DNA from: Fulvia fulva
Lineage: Eukaryota > Ascomycota > Dothideomycetes > Mycosphaerellales > Mycosphaerellaceae
DNA length: 64,000 bases
Direction: 5' to 3'
Assembly: GCF_020509005.1 (NCBI RefSeq)
Contig: NC_063017.1
Location: forward strand, 1,674,001 to 1,738,000
Both the position numbers and the translations under genes were made by a program. The notes beneath the pieces were generated by a model, which worked only from the letters and a program-made list of their open reading frames with translations, ran no database searches and had not been told where the DNA came from. Numbering within the stretch: the first letter of the stretch is position 1; the number at the start of each line of letters is the position of its first letter. Positions 8,900-22,606 of the stretch are shown here, in pieces.

Positions 8900-11800
8900 A
8901 GTATCTAGTTCGTAATACGCCGTAGGTCCTTAGCGTTGTTAAGAAGTGCCCTAATCGTCCGGTTCCTCGCCTTTACTATCTACTCCCCCCCTCCTAGCGA
9001 CTACCTCGGATAGACGAGGAGTACGTATCGTACGTTCTAGGAGTAATAGCCGTAGGGGTAGCTAGTATTCGTATATTCTAGAACCTTCCTCTATAATAGG
9101 TACCCCTAGAGGCCGATATGTTTGCTTCGTAGTTAGGTTACTATACTACTCTATACTCTCGTAACGCGGTAGTAGATAAGCTTCGGGGGGTACTTGACCG
9201 CGGATTTCGTAGCTAACTATTCCTTAGGTTGTCCCGCTAGCTAAGGGCGTCTACTATACCCTATACCCTAGTTGTTCTCCCTCTCTTTCTATAGTTACTC
9301 TATAAACGACTTCTTACCTTCCTATCCTATTACTAGCTATTCGTCCCTTACCCGGTAGTTCGGCTCGTTTCCGGGTCGAATACCCTTATACGCTAGTACT
9401 AATTCGCGGGCCCTTACGACTATACTAGCGATAACCTTCTATACTAGGTACTATACCGACTTGCCTAAGTAGGAGGTCCGTAGTCCCTAGATATATAGGT
9501 CGATCGGCGGTATAGCGGTCTCGTACTTAAGTATCCTCGTTAGTGTCGACTTATATACCCCGGTGACCTTCCTTAGGCATTAGTTTTAGATCTTCGCTAG
9601 CGGCGCGACGAGTCCCTTTAATAGGTAGGCCCTCTTACCTAAGGACTATACTTAGCTACTATAGGTAAGGACTAGCCGTATAATAGCCGTATATAGGAGT
9701 CGTAACTACCGGAAGTCTGCGCCCTATATAGACGTAGTGAGCCTCTAGGATAATGCTATATTCTGTTTAGCTTTCCGTAATATTACCTATACGTGCTTCC
9801 TCTACCGTAGCGCCGGGTCTACCTATAGTCCGAGGATCCTAAGCTAATCTACCGGGTTAGTCGTATACCCCTATATCTAGATAGAAGCTTATATATTATA
9901 GAATCGTAGCCGGCGCGTAAAGTGTATTAGATTGTACTTTTCTAGGGCAAACCGAGCCCCGTGCCTCCTAGCCTAGTCCTCGCAGATCTTATGCTTCTCT
10001 TCTAGTAGCCTATAGTTCTCCTTAGTCGAGGAAGACTACGCTAGGATGTTTGTGTCGTCTACGAAGCCGCTCGTAGCGGTGTTCTAGGATTCTAGGGCTA
10101 GGAGTAGCGTCGCTATAAAGAAGAGGAACAGAATAGGTACTAGCGTTAAGCCTTACGGGATTCTAGTATAGACTACTTAAAATAGGCTTCTATACTAGCC
10201 GACTAGGATCGACGTACTACGGTTTTAGAGGTAGGACCGTACGAAGTTAATAAGCTACTTAGGGAGTCCTTTCGACCTTAGAATATAGAGTAGCCGCGGG
10301 TATAATACGTAGTCGAAGGCTCCCGATATATCTAGACTAAGTAAGGATACTATCTTGTCCCTATTCTTATACTAGATAGCCTTTACCTAAGAGGTGATAA
10401 GTTCTATCGCGGATAGCGTCGATCGCTATAGGCGCGTACCTATCTAGGTGTCCGGGAGTAGGGAGTGTTCCTCTACCGCCTCGGAGAGTCTCGTTATAAC
10501 TAGCTTCTTTAGCGCCTTCCTAAGAGTATTAAGGAGCGTAATTAGGCGGTACGACTTCACCTACGTATAGTCTTCCTTTTACGGCTTACGTAGAACTACT
10601 ATCGTCGATTGTTTAAATACTATCGGGTAGTATCCGGTCTATAGGCAGGCGTTAAATATCGCTATAACTACTAGGGCTAGTTGATCTCTACACTTCTTTA
10701 GTAGCTCGTTTAGGATCCTATCCGGCCCCGGGGCTTTCTTCGCCGGTAACTTCCTAAGTATAGCGGCAACTTCTCCCTCGGACACCTCCTATCGGACCGT
10801 AATACTAGGGGCTAGGGGAGTAGAGCTGTTTATATCGCTTAGATTAGCCTCGACTAGGGGCGGGAAGAACTTACTAGCTAGTAGACGCGCCTTAGCCTCG
10901 GGGTCGCTAACCGGGCTACTAGGCGATTATAGCGCTAGGATAGAGAAGGAGGGGCCCTATATAGGGTCCTATCGGGCCCATTTCGCTAGCTTCTATATCC
11001 TCGCTAGCTTGCCGGCGATTTCTTCTACTATAGCCCTCTAGCCGACTACTTTCTCCCTCCGTATTATAGCTTTCTTCTATTAGTATACCTCCCTATATAC
11101 GTTCTAGGCCTCCTCGCTATAGCTGCTCGTCTATACCCGGCGGGCTCTCCTTACTTCTCTTACTACCGTAGTATACTTCGGCGTCTAGTATAGTTTAGAC
11201 TATATCGTTAGTTAGGTAAGCGTAACGTAAAGTAAGGTCGCTTTTCTTATTTCGTCTATTAACCCTTAGACTGCCTCGTCTATCTCGTCTTTACTATTAT
11301 ATTGCTACTACGTAATCTAGACTAGCCTCTCGGAGTTATCGAGGTACGCCTAGATATTAGCCTAGTAGGCCTTTCCCTAGTTTAGCTTAGGGGTTCTCGC
11401 TAGTATACGTTTTATCTATATCGTAATAGAGGTCCTAACTAGTATATAGTCTAACGACGCCTCGAGTTTATATTCGATCCTATAGTAGGTTACCGTATAG
11501 TAGTAGCTATCTAAGATCTAGGAGAGGTCGATCGTGCCTTAGAGTCCCCCTCTCTTCTAGGTACCTAGGTCCTTCGGGGTATTAAGGGCAATTACGTTAC
11601 TCGCTATTAAGTCGAGTACTTCGTCGGCTATAGAGTACGGCTATATAAGGCTTTCCTAGGAAGGGTAGTATATATTAAAGTCTCCTACTACGATGTAGTA
11701 CCCTTGTCTCTTAAGCGTACTATCTAGGTATCTATAGACCCTAAGGTTACGGCTAGACCTCGAGGCTAGCGGTTGTATATATAGGTTGTATATCTAGGTG

Positions 11801-12330
11801 CTACCTACGTAGAGGGAGGTAATATCGCCCCCGCCTTCTCGTCTACGTAGTACACTACCTCCTAGTCGGATTCTAGTATGTCCTTACTAACATAGAAGCA
11901 CGTACGGGGTCTGCCGTCGCCTCGTAGGCATGTCGTATAGCCTAGTAACTTATAGGTCGTTAGTCTCTTATAGTACGGGTTAATCTATAGCTCCTAGATT
12001 ACTAGGACGTAGTAGACGTACGGGTCCGCCTTGTATAGGAAATGGTTCTAGACTATATCCTTACTATAGTTAACGTTATACTAGATAATACTAAGCGTGT
12101 CGAGGCTAGTTATCGGTATCGATAATTATTTCCTCTATAGCGTTCTATATCCTACTACCTTATACGTCCTAGTCTACGCCTATCGGCTATATACTAAAGG
12201 GGAGCCGGGCCTAGTTAGATTCCCTCGCTGTAGCTAGTAGAGCACGTAGCCTCCCGTACGCCCTAGGTTACGTATCCTTTATATCGTTCTTAGCCCTAGG
12301 GCGCTTATACCCGACCGCCGCTAGCTAGTT
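8900..12330 (-). pseudogene. LINE copy A ORF2: endonuclease and reverse transcriptase, RIP-destroyed
   Basis: The endonuclease that nicks target DNA is recognisable by VVGDFN (about 11675-11692, minus strand). The reverse transcriptase shows a GIPQGSP-like block (about 10140-10170, Gln now TAG) and FVDD (about 10054-10066). A typical post-RT segment with ETAIPPIDLY and LRTSYLGKSAQ-like text lies at about 9400-9540. Most breaks are TAG or TAA where Trp or Gln is expected. The boundaries given are approximate. Confidence 0.8.
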
Positions 12331-12399
12331 CCGGTATAGGCTAGCCTTACGGTCGCCGTAGAATCTTAGTACGACGGTTCTATTTATAATTGCCTTGTT

Positions 12400-13500
12400 T
12401 TTCGCTAGTTTCCGCTATAGGCATTCCGCGCTATACGATAGGTAGTACCCCGGACAGTTCGCGTACCGTCTTATAGCCGATATATAGTCCCTAGATATAT
12501 AGTCTCCTATATAGTTCGAGTGGGCCTACTTGTTTATATACGTATAGGTTTAGTGTCTATACTGTTTACTATTAGCATTTGAAGCATTAGAGGACACGAA
12601 AAGATAAGGAGTGCTTTTCTACTATCTTAAGGCTATATTACTAGATTAGGCCTTATTCTATCGCTAGATCCGCCGCTTTTACCTCTTATAGCTATACTAT
12701 TAGCGCCGAGGCCTTCTTACCTTCTACCTATTTCCTATAGAGCCAAGTCGCCTTCTAGATCAGAGAGTTAAGAGTGACCGGGTTGTCCTCTTAGAGAGTA
12801 CGTAGGTAACCTTAGTTAGTTAGGTCGAACTCCTTAGGTATATCGTAGACTAGGATCGTAAATTGCTTCGTTAAGACCTTCGCTAATGCCGTAACCTTAG
12901 ATGCCTACTATAGCTATGCCTCTAGGTACCTCCTAGTAGTAGTAGAGCTAGTATAGATCTATAGAGTACCGTTAGACTATTAGTTCACTACGACTACCCC
13001 TAGTTAGTTAATTTATTAGGCGAGCTCCTTATTCGATAGCTTCGTAACTTCGGCCTAGTCTTCCTTTACTATAATACGGATCGTAACTATATCGTACGTT
13101 AGGCGGGGGCCTAGTATCGATACCGCGACCGATACCTAGCTATAGGGGTGTTAATTACGGGTGGCCTTACTAATCGCCTAGGACGTCGTCCTTATTTCTT
13201 ATTACCCTCGGTAATACGATAGTATAAGCGCCGTACGTAGCTAAGTGATCATTACCTATAGAGACCGGTATAGGAGCTAATCGTTAGTTTCTATACTTTT
13301 TACGTCCTCTATAAGTTGCTACTAGTTATCTTAGGGGAGCTTCGCCTATAGAGCCGTAGGCGCCGTTAGTACCGTAGCCTAGGCTACTATTACCTAGGAG
13401 TTACCTAATGTAGCTAGGCACCTCCGCGGCGTTTAGAGCTAAAGAAATAGAGTGAAGAGAACTTTAAGCTGTCTAGATTAAGTAAGGTAGAACTCCCTTA
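12400..13500 (-). pseudogene. LINE copy A ORF1 (gag-like), RIP-destroyed
   Basis: This is the minus-strand segment upstream of the endonuclease ORF. In the less damaged copy C the equivalent region ends with a zinc-knuckle-like stretch CANCPGHYLSYSTEC (one Cys inferred from Tyr), expected to bind LINE RNA. Here the same codons are further changed to Tyr and stops. Start and end are approximate because start ATGs are converted to ATA. Confidence 0.6.
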
Positions 13501-13571
13501 ATTCTAGGAGTAGTGGCCTACTTTATATATCGTTAGAATAGCCTTAATAAGAGCTTTCGATATCTATATTA

Positions 13572-13823
13572 TAAAAGGTACTTATAGCCCGAGACTTAAC
13601 GCCGCTTATAGAATAGAATACGCTAAGGGCCTTCGAGAACTAGTAGTAGTCCTTCGCGGCGATCGAGTAGATAAGAATTATAGTAATAACTATAAGTCGC
13701 TTACGGATAATTTAGTTCTTATCCTTTAACTACTCTTAGTACTACTTCTAGTTCTTCTTCTAGTTCGGAAGTAGTTTAGCCGTTATTATATTATACTAGG
13801 TTAGAGCCTTATTCTTAATAATA
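13572..13823 (-). pseudogene. DUF6589-like repeat gene, piece 3
   Basis: A minus-strand piece between two LINE insertions. With Gln/Trp allowed at TAG/TAA it reads a run ending ...FYSISGVKSRAISTFYNID, then continues directly into 8087-8624 after removal of the LINE and one target-site copy. The text SGVKSRAI followed by a Tyr-rich stretch is what suggested the DUF6589 family. The part 13811-13823 is the target-site duplication of the LINE at 13824. Confidence 0.45.
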
Positions 13824-15139
13824 GATAGATTTGTTATTCCCCTATTCTAGGACCCTATTCGGCCTATATAGGTATATATCTATTGTTATATACAAAGGGA
13901 AACCCGAATAGGTGAAAACCCTTCCCGCCCCCGACTACTCCTTGTCTAGTTTAGCTTTCCCTCTGAACGTACGTAGTCTATGTCACTACCCCGTTAGCCC
14001 CCGCTCCTAGCCGGTCTCGTCGCGCTACGTCGTATCCTCTCTTCCTACACTGTTCCTACTAGGCGGTACTGTTCTAGCTAGCCCTTCTCTAGTATCTAGT
14101 TCGTAATACGCCGTAGGTCCTTAGCGTTGTTAAGAAGTGCCCTAATCGTCCGGTTCCTCGCCTTTACTATCTACTCCCCCCTTCCTAGCGACTACCTCGG
14201 ATAGACGAGGAGTACGTATCGTACGTTCTAGGAGTAATAGCCGTAGGGGTAGCTAGTATTCGTATATTCTAGAACCTTCCTCTATAATAGGTACCCCTAG
14301 AGGCCGATATGTTCGCTTCGTAGTTAAGTTACTATACTACTCTATACCCTCGTAACGCGGTAGTAGATAAGCTTCGGGGGGAGCTTAACCGCGGATTTCG
14401 TAGCTAACTATTCCTTAGGTTATCCCGCTAGCTAAGGGCGTCTACTATACCCTACACCCTAGTTGTTCTACCTCTCTTTCTATAGTTACTCTATAAACGA
14501 CTTCTTACCTTCCTATCCTATTACTAGCTATTCGTCCCTTACCCGGTAGTTCGGCTCGTTTCCGGGTTAAATACCCTTATACCCTAGTACGAATTTACGG
14601 GCCCTTACGACTACTCTAGCGATAACCGTCTATACTAGGTACTATACCGACTTACCTAAGTAGGAGGTCCGTAGTCCCTAGATATATAGGTCGATCGGCG
14701 GTATAGCGGTCTCGTACTTAAGCATCCTCGTTAGTGTCGACTTATATACCCCGGTGACCTTCCTTAGGCATTAGTTTTAGATCTTCGCTAGCGGCGCGAC
14801 GAGTCCCTTCGATAGGTAGGCCCTCTTACCTAAGGACTATACTTAGCTACTATAGATAAGGACTAGCCGTATAATAGCCGTATATAGAAGTCGTAACTAC
14901 TAAAAGTCCGCACTCTATATAGACGTAGTAAGCCCTTAGTATAATACTATATTCTGTTTAGCTTTCCGTAATATTACCTATACGTACTTTCTCTACCGTA
15001 GCGCCGGGTCTACCTATAGTCTAAGGATCCTAAGCTAATTTACCGGGTTAGTTATACATACCTATATCTAGATAGAAGCTTATATATTATAGAACCGTAG
15101 CCGGCGTATAAGGTGTATTAGGATATACTTTTCTAGGGT
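13824..15139 (-). mobile_element. Tad1-like LINE, copy B (5'-truncated)
   Basis: Only the 3' 1.3 kb of the LINE family is present. It matches copy A from its 3' tail (about 8625) to about 9950 and stops within the region after the reverse transcriptase. The 5' truncation is typical of incomplete target-primed reverse transcription. Target-site duplication: ATTCTTAATAATA (13811-13823) and ATCCTTAATAATA (15140-15152), one transition apart. RIPped and inactive. Confidence 0.88.
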
Positions 15140-15152
15140 ATCCTTAATAATA

Positions 15153-15479
15153 ATATCGATATCGTTAAGGTCGAGCTTAGTTATAGATTTCTATAGATTA
15201 TAAGTACTAAAGAACGACTTTACGCTAATAAGTCCCTTTAGCTCTACGCGAAGAACTTTCTAGCTAACTAGACCTTTATTACTAGAGTTATTAATAGTAC
15301 TCTAGATAAAGTCGATACTCTTCTTACGGGTCGTAGGTGTTTTAGCTACGAGCTAGGCCTTAATTAACTTCTAAGGAGAAGTACGCTTACTATAGAGAGC
15401 TTTAGTATACTTCTTAAGTATATCCTTAGCCTAGGCCTAAGTAAGTAGTTAATTAGGTTCTTTCTTATCCTCTTCCTTA
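15153..15479 (-). pseudogene. DUF6589-like repeat gene, piece 2
   Basis: A Lys-rich minus-strand segment (for example SNKEEDKKEPN across the junction with 22796) that continues the frame of piece 1 after removal of the gypsy element 15480-22790 and one CCTTA copy. It then continues into piece 3 after removal of LINE copy B. All breaks are TAG/TAA. The restored continuity across three insertions shows this was one gene. Confidence 0.5.
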
Positions 15480-15663
15480 TCTTACGGGTAGCCCGCAACT
15501 CCTTACTATAGCTACGATAGCCCGGGTGAACCGCGGACCTTCCGTATCGGGTTAGCGCGGCTTAGCTTTACTTTATAACCTCGCTACGCCTCGCGCTCCT
15601 CTTTCGTAGCTTCGTAGAATAACAACTCTCTTATTCGGACCCTATAGTACGCGCGCCCTTATA
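15480..15663 (+). repeat. 5' LTR of old gypsy element (184 bp)
   Basis: Begins TCTTACGGG (TATTACGGG in the partner, from an original TGTTACGGG) and ends ...GCGCGCCCTTATA, where the partner keeps TTACA. The CA to TA change at the terminus is a RIP transition. Length equals the 3' LTR. Confidence 0.9.
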
Positions 15664-15669
15664 GTTTGT

Positions 15670-17930
15670 CCTCCTACCCTACCTAGATCGCGGATCTAGG
15701 TAAGGGACGCGTAATAATAGGAATAGACAGCACTATAGAACTCGAAGAACGCGTAGAGTCGTATTAGAATATAGAAGACGGTAAGGCGTATAGCGCGTAA
15801 ATACCTAGAGAACGTAACGTACCGATATTATTAGTAGGTAGTCGCGCGCTCGTAGATAGGTAGGAAATAGGTATCGTTACGCCTCCCGTAAACCTAGATA
15901 ATATAACTTTATAGATAAACGGCGGTATACTACCGCTACTAAAGCCTAAGGGCAAAGGTAAGTAGTATATATCTCTTTTCCCCGACCTCTCCTCTTTTCC
16001 TCGGAGTTAGATATAGCACGATAACCGGCGGGTTATAGTAGATACCGGTGTCGCGCTATAATAGGAAATTGATAAAGCTTACTAGAAAGCCTTCGAGCGA
16101 GAAGAAGGTAGTAAGATTGACTTTATAGAACTATTCGAGTTTAAGCTCGAAGAGAACCTAGGCGGCGAGCTAGACAAGGTGTACCTATTACTCGACGAGG
16201 TAGAGCACATTCTCGTATCCGAATACTAGAATATTATACTAAATAAACTTACGACCCTTATATCCTAGTACCCGAAGACTACCTACGACTTCGTACTATA
16301 GGTAGTAAATATAGCGATTACTAAAGGCAGACAACTCGATATAATCGAGCGAGCTAATAACCTCTAGAACACCTAGTATACTACGCTATATACCGAGTAT
16401 AACCGTATCTATAAGATACTACGAAGTAAGGAAGCTATAATATAGAAGATAGCCGTAGACCTAAAGAGTAAGAAGGATTATAACCTAGCAAAGTTATAAG
16501 AGGTAGAGAAGAAGTATAGGGAGGCTAATAACCTATATAAGTAGTTTAGCGAGATTTACGAAAAGGAGAAGAAGAAGGTATAGGATACCGAAGCCAAGAA
16601 CTAGGCTCTATAGAAGGAGGTTAACGATCTAAAGACTCGACTCTAAGCTACTAAACACACTATATAGAATAGAGGTAGGGGCCGCTCTAGTCGCCGACCC
16701 TCCTACTTACCTCCGCGCGAGACTTTACTCGAGTAGCTAATACGTAAGTATCGTAAAGCTACTAGTAGAGGCGGCGGCGGAGGCGGTAGTAACGGTAATA
16801 ACGGTAATAGTAATAACGACCGAGGACGTAATAGAAACCGTCTACAAACTAAATAATAGCGGTCGCGACTCTCGAGCGCGTAACACCTATATATAGACTC
16901 CCCTAACCGAACTTTTAGAACGCCTATTTACTATTAACTATACTTTAATACGCGGTATCGAGGTTAGTAAGGGCGTACCTAACCTAAAGTACTTTAAGAA
17001 CAATAACGACCCTAACTTTGATAGTTAGTATAGTAGCGTACTTCTTAAGCTAACTATAACTACTTTCCGCTCCGAGGTAGACGGCCTACGTTTTATATAT
17101 AGATAGATATAGAGTGACCCTTAGAGAAGTATTAAGCCGAGGATCCCCGTACCTAGACAATAATTATTTAACGAGTTTAAGACTAGTAAAGAACTACTAG
17201 ATTAGATAACGCGCTAGTACGGCACCCGTAACGAAGGAACTAAGGCTATAGTTAATATCGCTACCTATAAGTAGGAGTAGGGCGAGACCTTTATTACCTT
17301 CTACGCTCGCTACTCAAAGCTACGTACTTAGATAGAGTAGACCGACGAGACTAAGCTAATACTGTTTCGTAACCGCCTAAACCGTAAGTACTTTATTAAG
17401 ACTTTCGGTAATAGGAAAGTAGATAGACGCTTATACGATATATAGGATATAATTAAGGAATGTACGGTATTAGATAAGACCTTCTACGAGACCGACCGAC
17501 TATATCTATTAAAGGACCGCCTACGTAGCAACCCTAATTCGAACAATAACGGCGTATAGGGCGGTAGTAATGCCGTAGGCGCCGTAGCTACTAGTACGAC
17601 CGCTATAATTGTCTAGTAACTACTATAATATATAGGTACGAAGAAGAAGGAGGACCTACTAGTTTACTTATAGAACCTGCCTTTATTAAACCGTAAGTAG
17701 CGGGAGGACCTTAAGAAGTAGGGTAAGTACTACCGCTACCGTATAGGCTCGTACGTATTAACGAACCCCGAATGCCCGATATATAGTTACGACGGCGACT
17801 ACCGCCCTCTACGCCTACGAAATAACGCGAACGCTAACCCAAACCTTAGCTCCCTTACTACCGACCTATAGCAATAGGGAAATAGTACGACCGCTACCTA
17901 AGGGTAGTAGATAGCGGTTAGTAACCGAAC
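15670..17930 (+). pseudogene. gag: gag of old gypsy element
   Basis: A long plus-strand region with a charged, coiled-coil-like part (about 16430-16650, Lys/Glu rich), a Gly/Asn-rich linker (about 16760-16830) and the retrotransposon gag domain (about 16980-17520, with ETFITFYARYSKL). A CCHC knuckle follows at about 17726-17780, in which at least two Cys and the His are now Tyr (TGC/CAC to TAC/TAC). Many in-frame TAG codons; no usable start. Confidence 0.75.
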
Positions 17931-18059
17931 TTTCTAATATAGAAAGAGTATAAGATTAAGAGATATAGAGTATAAGAGATAGACTATAGTAAGGAGCTTA
18001 AGATATCGGTATATATACTAGATAAATAATCACTAGCTATACACCCTTATATAGTATTA

Positions 18060-21000
18060 CCCGTAATAATATAATATAATAAGGCTCGCGGCCTTATAGA
18101 TTCTACCTCTACCTCTCTCTTTCTTAATTAGAAATTTATACGTAAATATATAACCCTATTAATCCCTTTGATAAAGAATAGACAATTAATACTAGGAGAT
18201 AGATCGGCTATAGCGCGTTAAATTATATATATAGCCCTTATAGACGTAGTTATCGGCGGTTATTACGAGTAAATACTATACTCCGTTACCGACCTCGAAT
18301 ACGAAATCGTCTTTAGACTACCTTAGCTCTCCGCGTAAAACCCGAATATCTTCTAGGAAACTAGCGAGGTAGCGTTTAGATCTAACTACTACTTCGACTA
18401 CTATCTATATAACAAGACATCGACAATAGTATAATCTCTAAACTATATTAGTAGAACGAAATATAGGCTAAAGCCCTTTACTAGCGAATTAGTAGGATTT
18501 ATAGCCGAAGGGGCGGAGCTAGATATGTCCGCTCTAGAGGTAGATAAAGAGGTAGATTACTAGGAAGTCTCGTAGCGCGTATAGAAGATATACGCGTACC
18601 GGCCTAGGGCTAAGTACTTCTATATTATACTTACGGGGCGCGAGTATAACGACAATAACAATAGTAGCCTTAAACTAAGCGCGATAGTAGCTAATAACCT
18701 GAATTAGTTCTTAAACAAGCAGTTTAACTACAATCCTAAAGAGAAGCTCCCGCCTATATACTACGACATTATAGATACTTTCTTAGTAAAGGACTACGAG
18801 GGACTCCTATCTTACCGACTAGGTATTGACTACGAGATTTATATTAAACCCGGTAGACCTTAAGAACCGCTATACCGAAAGCTGTACGGACTAGCCGAGA
18901 AGGAGAATAAAGCCGTTAAGAAATAGTTACTTAAATAGACTTTAGAAGGTAAGGTACGTAAGGCCGGTTAGAAAACAAGCTAGTTACCGGCACCGGTATT
19001 AGTAGTAAGAAAGCCTAGAGGAGGGCTACGAGTATATATTAACTACCGTAGGCTAAACGCTATTACTATTAAGAATCGCTATCCTATTCTATTAATATAG
19101 GAAACGCTTAACCGTATATACGGAAAGAAGTACTTTACGAAACTAGATATTATAGTAGCCTTTAATAAGTTACGTATCGCGGAAGGGCACGAGTAGCTAA
19201 TAGCTTTCGTAATACGCTACGGTATATACGAATACCTCGTATTACGGTTCGGTCTCTATAACGGACCCGTAACCTTTTAGTTATATATTAATAAGGTTCT
19301 ATAGGAATATCTAGATAACTTTATATTAGTATATCTAGATAACGTCCTTATCTTTAGCGATACTCTAGAGGAATACGTCGAATACGTACGAAAGGTATTA
19401 ATTAAGCTACGAGATGCCGGGCTTACTATTAATATTGATAAGTCCGAGTTCTACTAGGAACGTATAAAATATCTAGGCCTTATTATTACACCCTAGAGCA
19501 TCGAGATAGACCCGGAGAAATTGGAATGTATATAGACCTAGGAAGTACTAACTAATCTTAAGGATGTCTAAGCCTTCCTAGGATTCGCGAACTTCTACTA
19601 TAGGTTTATCGAGGCCTTCTCTTATATTACATCCCTTTTAACTAACCTAACAAAGTTAGATAGGCCTAGTAATTATAAGAACCGTAGAATCAACTAGACT
19701 AATAATTACTAGAGGGTATTCGAGGCGTTAAAAGTAGCGTTTAGTAAGGCGGGTATATTAGTATACTATATACCGGGCAGATAGACCGTCGTCGAGACTA
19801 ACTCCTTAGACTTTATTAATATAGGTATACTCTTATAATACGACGAGTAGGGAGTGTTACATCCTATAGCTTTCTATTCGAAGAAGCTAAGCCCCTAGGA
19901 GTATAATTACGAGATCTATAATAAGGAACTCCTCGCGATTATTAAAGTATTCGAAGAGTAGCACCCGGAGCTTACTTATAAAGTAGACGAGGACGGCGAT
20001 CTAGTCAAAGTGTTTATAGACTATAAGAACCTCGAATATTTTATAACTACGAAGTAGCTAAATCGCCGATAAGCGCGATAGGTAGAATTTCTATTATAAT
20101 TTAACTTCTAGATTATATACCGTATAGGTATATAAGAAACGAAGCTAGACAGCCTAACGAGACGTAGCTAGGACCTTCCGTAGGGGGTAGACGATCCGAG
20201 AAATTAGTACTAGTATTAGACATTACTTCCGCTAGAGCGATTCCTTAAGATCGACTCTATACGAGCTACTATCGAAGATACGTCTAAAGAAGAAGAGACG
20301 ACTCCCCTAAATCCTAAAGCAATCGAGTTTATTCTAGAATTAGAATAGGTACTATAAACATAGCTAGTACTAGCTTAGGAAGTATAGACTATAAATAAAG
20401 CCGAAGTCGAAGCTAAACTCGAGTACCGTATAACGACTACTTACGCCCTAGACTAAGAACTTAAGGCGGTAATTAAGATACTACGGAAAGATAGTACTAT
20501 CCCTCTACTCTTATAGAAGGCAAAGATACACCCTGCGCACTGCAAGGTGGATAGTAACATGTTATATATACGAAACTAGTACGATAGTTAGAGTCTATAG
20601 GTACCCGATAACGAGGCCCTACGGACTCGGCTTATTAGAATGAATTATAACGCTCTAGTAGTAGGATATCTAGGACGAGCTCGAACCTATAAACTCGTAG
20701 CACGAGAATTCTATTGGCCTAGCTTAGTAAGATCAGTACGTAGATATACCGCGAATTGCCGTATATACCGTACGACGAAATCTCTATACTCCTAGCTACC
20801 TAGATTATTATACCTACTTTTAGTACCGGACCGACCTTAGAGGCACATCGCGGTAGACTTCGTAGTCGGACTTCCTAATAGTACCCTCGATAGTATAACC
20901 TATAATAACATTATGACCGTAATAGATAGGCTAATAAAGGAAGTCGAGCTAATTCCGATCGGAGCGATAACTATATAGAATACGGTAAGACTTTTCCTTA

Positions 21001-22010
21001 AGTAAATATTCTCCCGACGCGGATTTCCTAATACTATTACTTTAGACCGCGGTAAGTAATAGGTTACTACCTTCTAGAAGAAACTTTATAAGATGCTTTG
21101 TATAAGTCGGAAGCTAAGTTCTTTATACTACCTAGAAACTAATAGACAGTCGGAACGTACTAACTAAGTAATAGAACAGTATCTCCGTATATTTACTAAC
21201 GAGGCACAAGATGACTAGGTAGAATAGCTTTGTCTAGCTTAGTTCGCGATCAATAACTACCTTTCTGAAACTACTAGTATGTCGCTATTCTACGCTACTT
21301 TAGGCTATAACCCTAAGTTTATAGAGCGCGTAGACCTAAGCGCTAGAAAAGAGGGAGGACTAACTACTCTCTAGCGACTAGATACGCGATCGGCTAAAGC
21401 CTTCGTACGCCGGATTTACGACCTTTATAAGTACCTTTAAGAAAATATACGGATGTTATAAGCTCTCTAAGCTAAGGTAGCAAACCGCTACCGAAGCATC
21501 CCGCTAGACTATAAAGTAGGCGACTAGGTGTACCTAAGTACTAAGAACATCCGTACGACTCGACTATCTAAGAAGCTCGATAGAAGATACGCTAGCCCGT
21601 ACTAGATTATAGAAGTTATACTAGCTAAGCTCTTATATAAACTAAGATTGTCGGACGCTATAGTAGGACTCGATAACTACTTTTATACTTCGTTACTTTA
21701 GCGAGCCGATCATCCCGACTTCCTACTACTCGAAGGCTAGTATCTAGTACTACTACCGCCGATAACTATCGAGCCCGATACTATAGAAGCCGATATAGTC
21801 GCTAATATAGTTGTAATACCTATATATATATATAAGGTAGAGAAGATCTTAGATATATATACCCGTAAGCGAGTAGGCAAAGTAAAGAAGAGGTAGAAGC
21901 GTAAAGTAGACACTTAGTATAAGGTGAAATAGCTTAGATATTAGAATGAGGAGGAAAGTAAGACCTAGTAACCGGCTAAGAATATGTTTAAATACGCGGC
22001 CACCGCTATT
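18060..22010 (+). pseudogene. pol: pol of old gypsy element
   Basis: The protease region is near 18085-18350. The reverse transcriptase runs about 18980-19560 ([15 protein letters not shown]; active site YLDN at 19332-19343, where the second Asp has become Asn by GATGAC to GATAAC). RNase H is about 19730-20030 (SKKLSP...NYEIYNKELLAI). The integrase runs about 20560-21600. A C-terminal chromodomain-like stretch (YKVEKILDI, then a YKVK and NEEESKT block) lies at about 21825-21980. More than thirty stops, essentially all TAG/TAA. Confidence 0.85.
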
Positions 22011-22606
22011 ATAGACTTTTACTATAACCGGCCGGAGTTATCTACGCCTATAGGCTTCGTAGCTCTATCTAATTAGGTCCTCCTAAGTAATAAGGTCCTC
22101 GGGCTTAATACGATTAGGGTTAATAGTAATACCGTTACGAATAAGTTGTCTCGAGCTATACCTCTAATAGAATCTACTTAGTATATATTTACTACGTACC
22201 GCTATACTAGCTAGGTTACGGGAAAGCCTACTATCTTAACTAAGGACTCCGGTATTACCTACTACCCTTAGCTCTACGATAGTACCGGCAGTTATACCGA
22301 TACTTAAGTAAAACCTTTAGAGCCTATAATAATACCTAACCTTAGCTATAAGGATTATACGCGAGTACTAGCCGAGGACAGACTTAGGTCTAGGGCAAAC
22401 TAGCTAACTAGGTAGTATATTTCTCGAAGGGAGCCGGTCGCGGATAGGCTAGTTATAGATAGATAGGATATAGATGTGTTACTAGATAATGACAAGGTAT
22501 TAGAGGATAATTAGACTTTCGTATAGTTATAGAGTAGTACGGGCAAGTAGCCGTATAAGATAGATAACGCTTAGAGGACTAAGACGCATTTTGAGAGGGG
22601 GGGTAC
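22011..22606 (+). other. 3' region of old gypsy element, no recognised domain
   Basis: Lies between the chromodomain and the 3' LTR. It may encode a Pol tail, but no family motif is seen. A purine run GAGAGGGGGGG just before the LTR (about 22592-22603) fits the polypurine tract. Confidence 0.6.

Larger units (their letters stand above)
8625..13560 (-). mobile_element. Tad1-like LINE, copy A (nearly full length, RIPped)
   Basis: A non-LTR retrotransposon on the minus strand. Its 3' end is an (ATCT)n tail at 8625-8640 and its 5' end is near 13560. It is flanked by an 11-bp target-site duplication TATCTATATTA (8614-8624 and 13561-13571). It lacks the first 58 bp found in copy C (33462-38444). 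It is strongly depleted in CA and TG, with many TAG/TAA stops. Order on the minus strand: ORF1 with a CCHC region, apurinic-type endonuclease, reverse transcriptase, C-terminal region. It is inactive. Confidence 0.9.

Noticed and set aside
15764..15955. 63-codon minus-strand frame in the old gypsy element
   Set aside because: Antisense to the gag region; short and without features.
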